NCBI GenBank assembly: GCA_024762655.1
Contig: JANTHB010000015.1
Span: 1 to 50,339, forward strand
Length of the DNA: 50,339 nucleotides
Direction: 5' to 3'
From: Bacteroidales bacterium
GTDB lineage: Bacteria; Bacteroidota; Bacteroidia; Bacteroidales; VadinHA17
Of the stretch, positions 41,775 through 50,140 are shown one piece after another. The notes under the pieces are model-generated. The model did not search any database. It was given only the letters and a program-made list of their open reading frames with translations, and was not told the origin of the DNA. The first letter of the stretch is position 1, and each line of letters begins with the position of its first letter. The position numbers were made by a program, and so were the translations under genes.

Positions 41775-41867
41775 TTCTTCTGATCCATTAAATGATTAAA
41801 GTTAAAGAACGGGTTACAGATAAATAACATATTCATGCTGCAAACAGGCAATCCAGCAGGCTCCGTT

Positions 41868-42950
41868 TTATACCAGGAAATTCTTCCAATGTTTTTCCGA
41901 CATCCCCCGGAAATTAAACAGGCAGACCCCCTGTGCGCCTCCTTTCATAGCATAGTCCACTGCTGCGGACATTCTGCCGGGGGTGATGGCCGGAACAAAA
42001 AGTCCGCTGAAGAGGGGAAATTTGCCTTTCAATGCCTCTTCTCCTTCTCTTGTTGCCGTTTCCAGCCAGTCAATATCCTTTTCATAGAAATTATGGTACA
42101 TCATCGGAAAAATATCGTCGAGGTTCCAGTTTGTCCAATCCTGGCGCACCAGTTTACGGGCAATGGCCGGGGTAGGAAAAACTGCCGCGCTCAGTTTTTT
42201 ACCATGATCTTCCGTCACCTCTTTCAGATGGTTGACCAGACGGCTGATGCTGTCCCAACGGAACTGCACCCATGCTTTGTTGGACGGAGGATCCGTAAGA
42301 TCCAGAGGGTCCACACCTTCCTGCTCCCTGAATTTTTTCCGGCAGTCATCGCAATAACAAAAGTCAAATTGCGGATATTCCTTATCCTGCACCAGGTTGT
42401 ACTTTTTCCACAGGCCTACCGGCAGGATCACATCGGGGAAACGGATGTAATCGAGATGCACACCATCCACGTTTTGCATGGAAGCCAGACGGCTTACCCG
42501 CTCCGAAATATAATCCGTCACGCCCTGTTTGTTTGGGCACAACCACTTATAATAGCCCACATAGGGAGGGTGTTCCAGGATCGATTTTCCTTCACGCGAG
42601 ACCACATACCAGTCGGGGTGTTCTTTCACTATATCCGGGTCATTCACCATAAGGGAGATAATCCACACGTGAAACTCCAGCCCCAGTTGACGGGCCAGCG
42701 TCGCCGCTCGCTCAACTTTTTTCTCACTTCCCTTAAAAAGGATCCCGGTAAATCCTGCTTTTTTCAGAAACTTCAGGTCTTTCTCAATCTCTTTATCTTC
42801 TTTTTTGGCCGAATACCACACCCACGAAGGGACCCTCGCATGATATCCCCGACGGCAACTGTTCAGGGCCCAGGGCGCCAGGGCAGCACCTGTCAATCCC
42901 AGGGATCCCAGCCTGATAAATTCTCTTTTACTGATCTTTTTCATAGCCAT
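41868..42950 (-). CDS. GH10-like (GHL10-type) putative glycosyl hydrolase
   Basis: The 360-aa product has a twin-arginine-like N-terminus (KKISKREFIRLGSLGLTG, with KR not RR) and a lipobox-like NSC, so lipidation or Tat export are both possible. The barrel has VPSWVWYSAKKEDKEIEKDL, VDGVHLDYIRFPDVIL, a motif typical of the GHL10/DUF4015-type family, and LDDIFPMMYHNFYE. A CYCDDCRKKF pair of Cys motifs may bind a metal. Family function is not firmly established and substrates vary. The stop is 94 bases from the CBM9-like gene, and its start is only 5 bases from the upstream GH18 stop, so the operon continues. Confidence 0.8.
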   Translation of the reverse strand: MAMKKISKREFIRLGSLGLTGAALAPWALNSCRRGYHARVPSWVWYSAKKEDKEIEKDLKFLKKAGFTGILFKGSEKKVERAATLARQLGLEFHVWIISLMVNDPDIVKEHPDWYVVSREGKSILEHPPYVGYYKWLCPNKQGVTDYISERVSRLASMQNVDGVHLDYIRFPDVILPVGLWKKYNLVQDKEYPQFDFCYCDDCRKKFREQEGVDPLDLTDPPSNKAWVQFRWDSISRLVNHLKEVTEDHGKKLSAAVFPTPAIARKLVRQDWTNWNLDDIFPMMYHNFYEKDIDWLETATREGEEALKGKFPLFSGLFVPAITPGRMSAAVDYAMKGGAQGVCLFNFRGMSEKHWKNFLV

Positions 42951-42955
42951 TGGAT

Positions 42956-44116
42956 TTATCTGTGCAATCCTTTGTGAATCGCTTGTAATAACTCCCCATG
43001 ACGGTCTCCGGTATATTCCTGGATCATGATCCCGCCAAGGTCATTCTTTCTCACATAGCGGGCTTTCGCTTCCAGGGAACGGGGATTCTCATAACTCACA
43101 AAAATCGCCTCTTTCTCATTCCAGAGGTACGGGGCCTTGGCCTTTTTATCCCAGTAAGCATGATAATCCGGAATTTTCAACACAGAATCCGCGATGGTAT
43201 GATACTGCCAGTGGCCTCCTTTTCCCCTGGCAACCTGACAGAGCCCTTTGTTGACTTTATCCACCCTGCTCCACCAACGACCGTAAAACACTCCGCCGAT
43301 CACTATTTTTCCGGGAGGAACACCTGCCTTCTCAAATAGCCTGACGGACTGACTTACGGAGTTCCCGTACGGTTCACAGGAAGACTCAAAGAGGTTGGAG
43401 ACATGGCCTGTTCTGTTGTCCCATTCGCCGTAATAATCATACGTCATCACATTGATAAAATCCACCACGCCTGTGATTTCACGAATAACCACATGATCCA
43501 GCCAGTCTTTGGTAGCCCCCGCATCAATGGTCAGGAGATAATGCTGGTTATCGTTTCTCAGAAAAGCCATCCTGTTAAGGGCAACACGCAATTCTTCCAG
43601 TAACAGGGAGAAGTTTATCCGGTCGTCCGGCAGATAATGATTGCCCGCCCCGATATGGCCGGGATATTCCCAGTCGATATCCACGCCATCCATGTTATAC
43701 ATGGCCGCCATAACCACGAGCTGACTGGCAAACCTGCGTCGCGACGAATCGGTTCGTGCCACATCTGAAAAATATTTGGAGCCATCCCATCCCCCCACGC
43801 GAAGCAAAATCTTCAGTTGCGGATTCTGCTTTTTCAGGGAGGTAAGATAATACAGGTTTTCCTCATCCCGGGGGTTGGCCAGATAAGGCGTTCCGTCCTT
43901 TTTGATCCGGACAAAAGCGTAATTGATATGTGTCAGAGAAGTGGCCTGGATTCCCACATCCTGAATGTTTTTCCATCCCGGCACACAGGCAATCACCTTT
44001 GGGATGTTTGGTGGGTTTTTCTCCTTCCGGGACAGGCATCCGCCGGACAGCAGCAAAACAACCATAAAGACAATTACAGAAACAACGCTCCCTTTTTTAT
44101 ATCTTTCTGACGTCAT
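42956..44116 (-). CDS. GH18 chitinase-like lipoprotein, first gene of the operon
   Basis: The 386-aa product has the lipobox LSGGC (Cys27). The GH18 motif is complete at D143, D146, D148, E150 (MDGVDIDWEYPG), followed by the chitinase-type Met-Tyr-Asp strand INVMTYDYYGEWDNRTGHVS. The overall pattern is nearer to classical chitinases than the second GH18 at 33.3 kb, so the two may cleave different parts of the substrate. ATG 44116 is chosen over the 44146 frame start. Its stop is 5 bases before the start of the GH10-like gene. It is preceded by two TAnnTTTG-type elements. Confidence 0.92.
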   Translation of the reverse strand: MTSERYKKGSVVSVIVFMVVLLLSGGCLSRKEKNPPNIPKVIACVPGWKNIQDVGIQATSLTHINYAFVRIKKDGTPYLANPRDEENLYYLTSLKKQNPQLKILLRVGGWDGSKYFSDVARTDSSRRRFASQLVVMAAMYNMDGVDIDWEYPGHIGAGNHYLPDDRINFSLLLEELRVALNRMAFLRNDNQHYLLTIDAGATKDWLDHVVIREITGVVDFINVMTYDYYGEWDNRTGHVSNLFESSCEPYGNSVSQSVRLFEKAGVPPGKIVIGGVFYGRWWSRVDKVNKGLCQVARGKGGHWQYHTIADSVLKIPDYHAYWDKKAKAPYLWNEKEAIFVSYENPRSLEAKARYVRKNDLGGIMIQEYTGDRHGELLQAIHKGLHR

Positions 44117-44143
44117 GCATCCAACGTTAAAATATTCAAAAAC

Positions 44144-44182
44144 CAAAACTATTTTGTTTCCCTGTGACTTTTGTCAAAACTA
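44144..44182 (-). promoter_or_regulatory. Promoter region of the glycosidase operon, two TAGTTTTG elements
   Basis: On the minus strand TAGTTTTG occurs at 44151-44144 and at 44182-44175, both fitting TAnnTTTG. The nearer copy is about 28 bases upstream of the first GH18 start. The duplication could mean two start sites or one promoter with an upstream TTTTG acting as a long-spaced -33 element. Confidence 0.5.
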
Positions 44183-44242
44183 CCAAGATCCGGCAGTATT
44201 GCAAAATTTTTCCGAAACAAAGTACACCCTGCGCGATGGCCT

Positions 44243-45328
44243 TTATTTCTTATCCCGTATCCGGTTAAAACGGAGTGCTTTCAACAGCCAGGAAGGCAGG
44301 TTTTTCTCCGGATTTTTCTTTCGCAAATTAATATACCAGCCCAGTTTTTTTATGACAGGAATTTTATGTGTCTCCACAAATTCGATAAGGGTACCGTCGG
44401 GGTCTTCCACATACGAAAAATATCCGGCCGCTTCGCCCATGTCAAAGCTGTGGTTTTCATGTGCCCGTTGGCTGTCCACAGTAAAAGGATATCCTTTCTC
44501 CCGGCATGTTTCCCGGAGGGCATCCATCCCGTTAATATCAAAACAAAGATGGATAAAACCCAGATCGCCCCAGTATCTCCCGTGGAATATCTTCTGTGGT
44601 TTCCCGGATTTTGCCTCCACCAGTTCTATCTCGCTGGGTCCGAAAACCCGGCTGAAAATACCGAGGGGTCCCGAGCTTTTTTGCAATAACATTCTGCGCA
44701 CCGGTTTATCGCCGCCGGGCAGATAAGAAAAATCCTCAAATACTCCTTCGCGGTCATAGGCTACCAGATCATAACCCAGGATATCCCGGTAGAACTCCTG
44801 CGATTTTTCTATCTCCGACACGCCTATCAGGGCACCATAGGCTGCCCCGGTAGGTTTTTTCTTCTCCCGCCGGAACCATCCGGTCCCGGGAACGATCTGG
44901 AAACAATTTCCAAAAGGATCTTTCATAAAAAACACGTCATTCCCGAGCGGATCTTTTTTTATCTCCCCGGGAAGATCTCCTCCCATCTTTTTGAAATGCT
45001 CATAAGCGGCTGTCACGTCCCTGCTTTTGATCTTAACGGAGAATATTCCCAGGTCTCCCAGCATAACGGGTTTCTCGGGAGGTTTCGGCTCACGGTCTTT
45101 GTACTGCCAGATCTCAAAGCCTCCCCCCCCCTGCAGGTTCAATGCCAATGCAGCATGTCGCTTGCGTGGTTTGCCTCCCGTATAGGGGAGCATCAGCTCG
45201 GCCGTGGCTTCATCTTCAAAGATCCGCACATCCACTCCGAAGAACCTGCGATACCAGGTCCAGGCTTCCTTCAGATCACGAACACCTATACCCACTTGTT
45301 GAATGCCACCGAAAATAATCTTTTTCAC
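44243..45328 (-). CDS. Two-domain VOC (glyoxalase/dioxygenase-type) protein
   Basis: The 361-aa cytoplasmic product is a tandem of VOC domains. Domain 1 (about 6-150) has IQQVGIGVRDLKEAWTWYRR and PFGNCFQIV; domain 2 (about 165-330) has LIGVSEIEKSQEFYRDILGY and VEDPDGTLIEFVETH. The metal-binding His/Glu ends of strands are present (for example H in HLCFDI, E in IEFVETH). VOC enzymes include glyoxalases, extradiol dioxygenases and resistance proteins; the reaction here is unknown. A run of nine G on the coding strand (45131-45123) encodes GGGG and could slip. It is located 18 bases downstream of the SDR gene in the same direction. Confidence 0.85.
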   Translation of the reverse strand: MKKIIFGGIQQVGIGVRDLKEAWTWYRRFFGVDVRIFEDEATAELMLPYTGGKPRKRHAALALNLQGGGGFEIWQYKDREPKPPEKPVMLGDLGIFSVKIKSRDVTAAYEHFKKMGGDLPGEIKKDPLGNDVFFMKDPFGNCFQIVPGTGWFRREKKKPTGAAYGALIGVSEIEKSQEFYRDILGYDLVAYDREGVFEDFSYLPGGDKPVRRMLLQKSSGPLGIFSRVFGPSEIELVEAKSGKPQKIFHGRYWGDLGFIHLCFDINGMDALRETCREKGYPFTVDSQRAHENHSFDMGEAAGYFSYVEDPDGTLIEFVETHKIPVIKKLGWYINLRKKNPEKNLPSWLLKALRFNRIRDKK

Positions 45329-45346
45329 AACCCCATGTATTAAAAA

Positions 45347-46147
45347 TTAAACAGGACTCACTCTTCCGGCCAATTTAAAGAACAAGCCGGGGAAATATTT
45401 TTTCAGGTAAACGGACCAGATTTCCGCATTGCCTATAAGAACTTCTCTTTTTTTACGGGCCACCCCCTTGAGAATCTTAATGACCGCTTTCTCTACCGGT
45501 ATCCCTTTTGCCTGGCCAGGATCCATTTTCCCGTATTTTTCTCCCGAAGCCGTCAGGGCATTGACCGATACGTTCGTAAGGATATGTCCCGGTACCAAAA
45601 TCGTCACGGCAATATGGTTCATCTTTTCTTCTACCTCCAAAGTTTCAAAAAAGCCGTGCAGAGCATGTTTGGAAGCGGCATACGCCGATCTTAAAGGAAA
45701 CCCGAATTTCCCGACGATACTGCTGGTGACCACGATATGGCCCCCTCCTTTCCGGATCATGCCGGGAAGCACTGCCTTGGTCAGGGCCACCGCACCGAAG
45801 TAGTTGACCTCCATAATCTTCCGGTCCACCTCAAGGCTGGTATCCCGCACCAACCCCCGCTGACTGACGCCTGCATTGTTAAAAAGATAATCCAATCGCG
45901 GGATCGTGCTCAGCACCTTCTCAGCCGCTTTTTTCACAGCCTGTTCGTCTGTCATATCCAAAGGCACGATCCGGCAATGTTCGTCATCCAGGCTGATTGT
46001 TTTCTTCACCTCCTGAAGTTTTTCTTGGTTGCGGGAGGAAAGCACCAGGGAGGCCCCCTGCGACGCCAACGCCAGGGCCAGGCCTTTTCCTATACCGGAC
46101 GAAGCACCCGTAATCCATACCCATTTGCCGGAAAACACATTTTTCAT
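45347..46147 (-). CDS. SDR-family oxidoreductase
   Basis: The 266-aa product is a classical short-chain dehydrogenase/reductase. The cofactor-binding motif TGASSGIG is at 13-20, NNAG at 90-93, and the catalytic set is S142/S143, Y156 and K160 (YAASK). R39 after strand 2 (SSRN) suggests a preference for NADP(H). Substrate unknown; SDRs of this type act on lipids, sugars and steroids. ATG 46147 begins directly before the Rossmann fold. It probably forms an operon with the downstream VOC gene, 18 bases away. Confidence 0.92.
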   Translation of the reverse strand: MKNVFSGKWVWITGASSGIGKGLALALASQGASLVLSSRNQEKLQEVKKTISLDDEHCRIVPLDMTDEQAVKKAAEKVLSTIPRLDYLFNNAGVSQRGLVRDTSLEVDRKIMEVNYFGAVALTKAVLPGMIRKGGGHIVVTSSIVGKFGFPLRSAYAASKHALHGFFETLEVEEKMNHIAVTILVPGHILTNVSVNALTASGEKYGKMDPGQAKGIPVEKAVIKILKGVARKKREVLIGNAEIWSVYLKKYFPGLFFKLAGRVSPV

Positions 46148-46195
46148 AAGATCGTTCTTTTTCCGGCAAAATTAATCATTTTACAGAAAATAAAA

Positions 46196-48532
46196 TCAGG
46201 GCTGAAGCCTTTCCACGATTGCCTGAAAAACATTTTCGATATTCTCCCGGGTTTCCTCATCAAAATCCGTGATCTTCATTTCCTGAATCGATTTCAGAAA
46301 ATCAGAGGCCAGGAGGGTTCTGGAAAGTTTATTGTCACGCACATAATCGGAATTGGACTCCGGAATGCCTATACGCTGATGAAGGACATGTTTCTTAAAG
46401 TCCAGGGTTGAAAACAGGTCTTCCACGCCCTGAAACCCCTCCATCAGGATCACTTTCTCCCGGATTTTATTATCGTCATTGCCATAAACACTTTTTTTCA
46501 GATCCTGATAGGTTTTCAAGCCCTCGGGACTCTCGTCGGTAACGACGATAAACTCAAGCCCCCAGCCCATCAGCAGGTTCACCAGGGTTTGCACATTGGA
46601 CACATCCGTGGCGGGCAGGAAGAATGCTTCGGGCGGATATCCCAGCAAGGCATGGAACGCACTGAAGTAATAGTAATTGGTAAGATCTTCGAGGATAATA
46701 TTGTTCTTTTTCTGGATAAACTGCTGTTCCGACAACCGGGAGCCCATGAGCGTATAGATGGGCGACAACGTATCGGCCGTAGCCGATGTGAGCGACTTGG
46801 CATCAAAGACCTCCGTTTCGCTATTCTCGTCATTATGAATATTGCGCTGCACCGCCAGAAGACGATAGAGTTTCTTGATATCTATCAGATGCGGGGAATG
46901 GGTGGTATAGATCACCTGCACCTTATCCTTGATGTGTTCAAAGACTTTCAGCACATCTTCCTGGGCCCGGGCATGCAGGCTCAGCCCCGGTTCGTCGATC
47001 AGTAACACCTTCCCTTTGAAATCCTTGTGGGATATGGCGGCTTTCAGCTCCAGATAAAAGGAAAGAAACCATCGCACCCCCCGGCTGCGTTGTTTGGGAT
47101 AAAGACGCTCCTGCCGGTCTTTTACCCAGAACTCCAGATAGGGAAAACCGCTCTTGTCAGGATGAGTGTGATCGTAATGCTCCAGCTCAAAATTGATGGT
47201 GATCTTATTGTGACGACCGATGCGCTGTTGCCAGAAATCCTGAAAATCTACCGTCAGGTCGCGATTCAGCTTCTCTATTTTCTGCTTCAGGATGCGGCTG
47301 TTACTCTCTCTGAAGAAGGCTTCATTCAGGCCGGCTACTTCCAGAAAATTACGGGCAGCCTTATAGCCTTCGGTGGCAGCGTTTCCGTTCAGGATATCAT
47401 CCAGGTCGATCCGGTTGGGCAACAGGCTGCTGAAATCTTCGAACATCACGAATTCAGGGATGTGCTCCATGATCAGACTACCCGCTTCCAGGCGTGTATA
47501 AAAAGGATTAATATGGGGTTTCTCCCGTTCGGTTTCTTTTTCAGCGGCTGCCGGCGGAAGGCCTTCGTGTATCTTATAGGCCATAAGACGGCGTTTGATC
47601 GCCCGTTCACGTGCCTGTTCGTACTCCTTGAGGAGTTTCATATAGCGGTCGTTTACTCCATCCATCTCCAGTTGGATGGCACGTCTTTCTTTTTCGGACA
47701 GCGCATGATCATACAACCGCTGCAGGTTGGTCAACCTTCCAAATACTTCGTTTTGTTCTCTTTGTATTGCCTCAAATTCGCGCCAGGCCTCCTTGCTCAT
47801 CTCGGCATAACGGGCTTCCTCAGCCACAGCTTGCACATCCTTATTCAGTTTCTGTACCTCCTGGCTTTTCTCATTCAGCAGGTTTTTTATCTCATTGACT
47901 TTGTTTTTTGAAGCAGCCAACTGATTCTGGAGTTTCTTTTTCTCCTCGGCATCTTTTTTCCCCTTTGCCTTCAATGCACGGCTTATCTCATTGACCGTAG
48001 CCTTGGCATCATTCAGTCTGGTTTCTATGGCAAGTCTTTCGTTTTCAGCCTGCTGAAAAGAAGCAATTACATCTTTCTTTTTTTGTAAAACGGAATTGAT
48101 CGCCTCTTCTATCCGGGCATCTTTGGCAGCTACCACCTCATCATGCTGATCAAACAGCGCCATCACCTTTTCCCCGCCCAGCAGGATTCGCGATGAGAGG
48201 TCCTCATTCCATTGCCGTTCCAGGCTGACGGATTTATCCGCCCGGATCTGTTCTATCACCCCGGCCGGCAACAACTTCTCCTTCAGAATGTCTGCAATTT
48301 CGTTATCATGATCAACGCTGAAAAGACAGGACACTACGGGCATACTCAGATCACTGCGTAAGGTATCTTCCGATATCTTTCCGTCATAAAAACTGTTCAA
48401 TGCCTCGAGAATAGATGTCTTACCCGATTCATTCTGTCCGATCAACCCCGTGATGTTATCCGAAGAGAGTGTGTGCCATCCGGTATCGATGATCGACCTG
48501 AAATTCCGTATCCTGAAAGCCAAAAGTTTCAT
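46196..48532 (-). CDS. AAA ATPase with coiled coil and Toprim-like domain, OLD-family candidate
   Basis: The 778-aa product opens with a RecF/SMC-like ATPase N-lobe: FRIRNFRSIIDTGW and Walker A GQNESGKTS (32-40). A long coiled coil (about 155-330) divides the ATPase, and the C-lobe has Walker B/D-loop LLIDEPGLSLHARAQ and an H-loop TTHSPHLID. The last 200 residues have a Toprim-like pattern, NIILEDLTNYYYF and FIVVTDESPEGLKTY, with E and D at expected metal-binding places but with a weak fit to the usual VEG/DxD motifs. OLD-family proteins act as nucleases, many in phage defence. No UvrD/GajB-like helicase is adjacent. Function remains inferred. Confidence 0.78.
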   Translation of the reverse strand: MKLLAFRIRNFRSIIDTGWHTLSSDNITGLIGQNESGKTSILEALNSFYDGKISEDTLRSDLSMPVVSCLFSVDHDNEIADILKEKLLPAGVIEQIRADKSVSLERQWNEDLSSRILLGGEKVMALFDQHDEVVAAKDARIEEAINSVLQKKKDVIASFQQAENERLAIETRLNDAKATVNEISRALKAKGKKDAEEKKKLQNQLAASKNKVNEIKNLLNEKSQEVQKLNKDVQAVAEEARYAEMSKEAWREFEAIQREQNEVFGRLTNLQRLYDHALSEKERRAIQLEMDGVNDRYMKLLKEYEQARERAIKRRLMAYKIHEGLPPAAAEKETEREKPHINPFYTRLEAGSLIMEHIPEFVMFEDFSSLLPNRIDLDDILNGNAATEGYKAARNFLEVAGLNEAFFRESNSRILKQKIEKLNRDLTVDFQDFWQQRIGRHNKITINFELEHYDHTHPDKSGFPYLEFWVKDRQERLYPKQRSRGVRWFLSFYLELKAAISHKDFKGKVLLIDEPGLSLHARAQEDVLKVFEHIKDKVQVIYTTHSPHLIDIKKLYRLLAVQRNIHNDENSETEVFDAKSLTSATADTLSPIYTLMGSRLSEQQFIQKKNNIILEDLTNYYYFSAFHALLGYPPEAFFLPATDVSNVQTLVNLLMGWGLEFIVVTDESPEGLKTYQDLKKSVYGNDDNKIREKVILMEGFQGVEDLFSTLDFKKHVLHQRIGIPESNSDYVRDNKLSRTLLASDFLKSIQEMKITDFDEETRENIENVFQAIVERLQP

Positions 48533-48597
48533 GCGTCCAATTTACAATTTTTTTCTGATGTAATGTTTTTCATTCCTGCCATGCGTATCCGGAAACA

Positions 48598-49422
48598 TTA
48601 AGGGATCTTTATTCCCATCACCAGGATATCATCCACCTGGATATACTCCCCCTTCCATTCTTCGAATGTCTCCAGGAGGACTTTCTTTTGGGTTTTCATG
48701 GGTAAACGGGCAATTTTCAGCAGCAAAGACCGGAAAGGGTCAAACTTAAATTTTCTCCCTTCGGATCCTCCGAACTGGTCCACATATCCGTCTGTAAACA
48801 GATAGAGGGTATCGTTTTTTTTCAGTTCCACATACCGGTTGGTAAAAGGCTGTTCTTCTATGCCACTCACCCCGATAGGCATACGATCGGGTTTGTATTC
48901 TATGACCACATCCCCGCGGATGATATACAGCGGATGGTTGGCGCCCGCATATTGAAGGATATTTTTCTCCTGGTCATAAATACAAAGGGATATATCCATC
49001 CCGTCCAGGGCCTCGGTACTGTCGCCGGTCTGGTGGAGGGCTTTCATGACCATCTCACGCAACAGGTTCAGGATACGGTTGGCAGGCAGGTTGACGCGCA
49101 GGGTCACAATCTCGTTCAGGAAAGAAATCCCCAGAATGCTCATCAGCGCACCCGGCACGCCATGTCCCGTACAATCGGCCACAGCAAAATAGGCCTTGCG
49201 CCCCCGGGACACCATCCAGTAAAAATCACCACTTACAATATTCTTAGGAAGATACAATACAAAATTCCGGGGAAACACTTTGTCTATTTGCTTTTTCTGA
49301 GGCAACAAGGAGGTCTGTATCAGACTGGCATACTGGATGCTCTGGATGATCTCATTCCGCTGGCGGATGATCTCATCCCGCTGCCGCTCCATCTCTTCCC
49401 GTAACTCATCTCTTTTTGCCAT
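48598..49422 (-). CDS. SpoIIE/PP2C-family serine phosphatase with coiled coil
   Basis: The 274-aa product has a short coiled coil at 1-35 (REEMERQRDEIIRQRNEIIQ) and a SpoIIE-type PP2C phosphatase domain. Metal-binding Asp residues are D66 in SGDFYW, D83 in VADCTGHGVPGALMS, D in FTDGYVDQFGG and D in VDDILVMGIKI. It dephosphorylates Ser/Thr, typically on anti-sigma-factor antagonists or other regulators, in the cytoplasm. There is no attached sensor domain such as PAS, HAMP or GAF, so input must come from partners. ATG 49422 is chosen over the 49500 frame start, which lies in the repeat. The next gene in this direction, 65 bases on, is the AAA ATPase. Confidence 0.9.
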   Translation of the reverse strand: MAKRDELREEMERQRDEIIRQRNEIIQSIQYASLIQTSLLPQKKQIDKVFPRNFVLYLPKNIVSGDFYWMVSRGRKAYFAVADCTGHGVPGALMSILGISFLNEIVTLRVNLPANRILNLLREMVMKALHQTGDSTEALDGMDISLCIYDQEKNILQYAGANHPLYIIRGDVVIEYKPDRMPIGVSGIEEQPFTNRYVELKKNDTLYLFTDGYVDQFGGSEGRKFKFDPFRSLLLKIARLPMKTQKKVLLETFEEWKGEYIQVDDILVMGIKIP

Positions 49423-49450
49423 AACGCTTTTTTCCAGCGTAAAAATACAG

Positions 49451-49590
49451 AATTTTCTTAAAACGAACGATCCACTGGGGTATTGAAGAATATCGAACAA
49501 GGAATTACGATTTATGATTTAAGAAGTTGTAGACCTCAGGATATAATAAATAATTTTCATATAGCGAATGATACACGGGACAATCCGTCC
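49451..49590 (+). repeat. Dispersed repeat, copy 2 (RAYT-element flank A)
   Basis: This matches 8725-8955 in the same orientation, minus about 95 extra bases there. It lies between the phosphatase start and the 3' end of the transposase gene. Words shared with copy 1 include TTCTTAAAACGAACGATCC, TGATTTAAGAAGTTG and AGACCTCAGGATATA. Confidence 0.8.
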
Positions 49591-49633
49591 TCCTGAACGA
49601 AGCCTTTCAGCTTTTCTATTGTGGGATTTGGGA

Positions 49634-50086
49634 TTATGTCAGTAAATATCTCTCATCGAAATCAATTCCATGCTCCCTGTATATCTGAATCAATTCCTCT
49701 TTGAAGGACATTTTTTTATGATGTTTCCATTGCTTTTTTACATAATTTATCAAAGTGTTTTTGTTTTGAATTGACTGGGTAAATGCACCGTACCCTACCT
49801 GCCATCCGGGAAAAAGATAATATTCATCCTTCCGGTTTTTTAGCATTTCATGTGATGCTTTTTTTATATCTCTGATTAGTCTTGATAGGGCAACATCCGG
49901 GTGTAAATGAAATATCAGATGCAGATGATTACCATATCCACCAACGGTATAAGGATGACATTTGTGATTCATCAGAACGCCGGCGACGTAACTGTACAAG
50001 TCTTGTTCGTTATGTTTTGTCAGAAAAGCGGTGTAGTTTTTTGTTCCGAAAACGACATGATAAAGACTTTGGGTGTAGGTTTACAT
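49634..50086 (-). pseudogene. REP-associated tyrosine transposase (RAYT, Y1/IS200-like), stop at codon 2
   Basis: Read from the ATG at 50086, the frame encodes a 150-codon Y1-type transposase whose second codon is TAA (50083-50081). Without it the product would read T-Y-T-Q-S-L-Y-H-V-V-F-G-T-K-N, as in intact relatives that start MSTYTQ. The HUH metal motif is GNHLHLIFHLHP and the likely catalytic Tyr is in NYVKKQWKHH. The family cuts and joins single-stranded DNA at REP hairpins. Only one base (TCA to TAA) separates it from a normal start. No good ATG or GTG follows; a TTG at 49999 would drop 29 residues including the conserved N-terminal strand. It may be a recent pseudogene. REP-like palindromes flank its 5' side. 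Confidence 0.8.
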
Positions 50087-50140
50087 AATAAAAAGTATAT
50101 TAATTATGATGAGAAGAGTTATAAAGATATAAATTTTCGT

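Noticed and set aside
41835-42977. 380-codon plus-strand open frame opposite the GH10-like gene
   Set aside because: It mirrors the minus-strand gene codon for codon; no motif or start context supports it.
47027-47911. 294-codon plus-strand open frame opposite the OLD-like gene
   Set aside because: It lies opposite the coiled-coil and C-lobe coding region, with biased composition and no recognisable domain.
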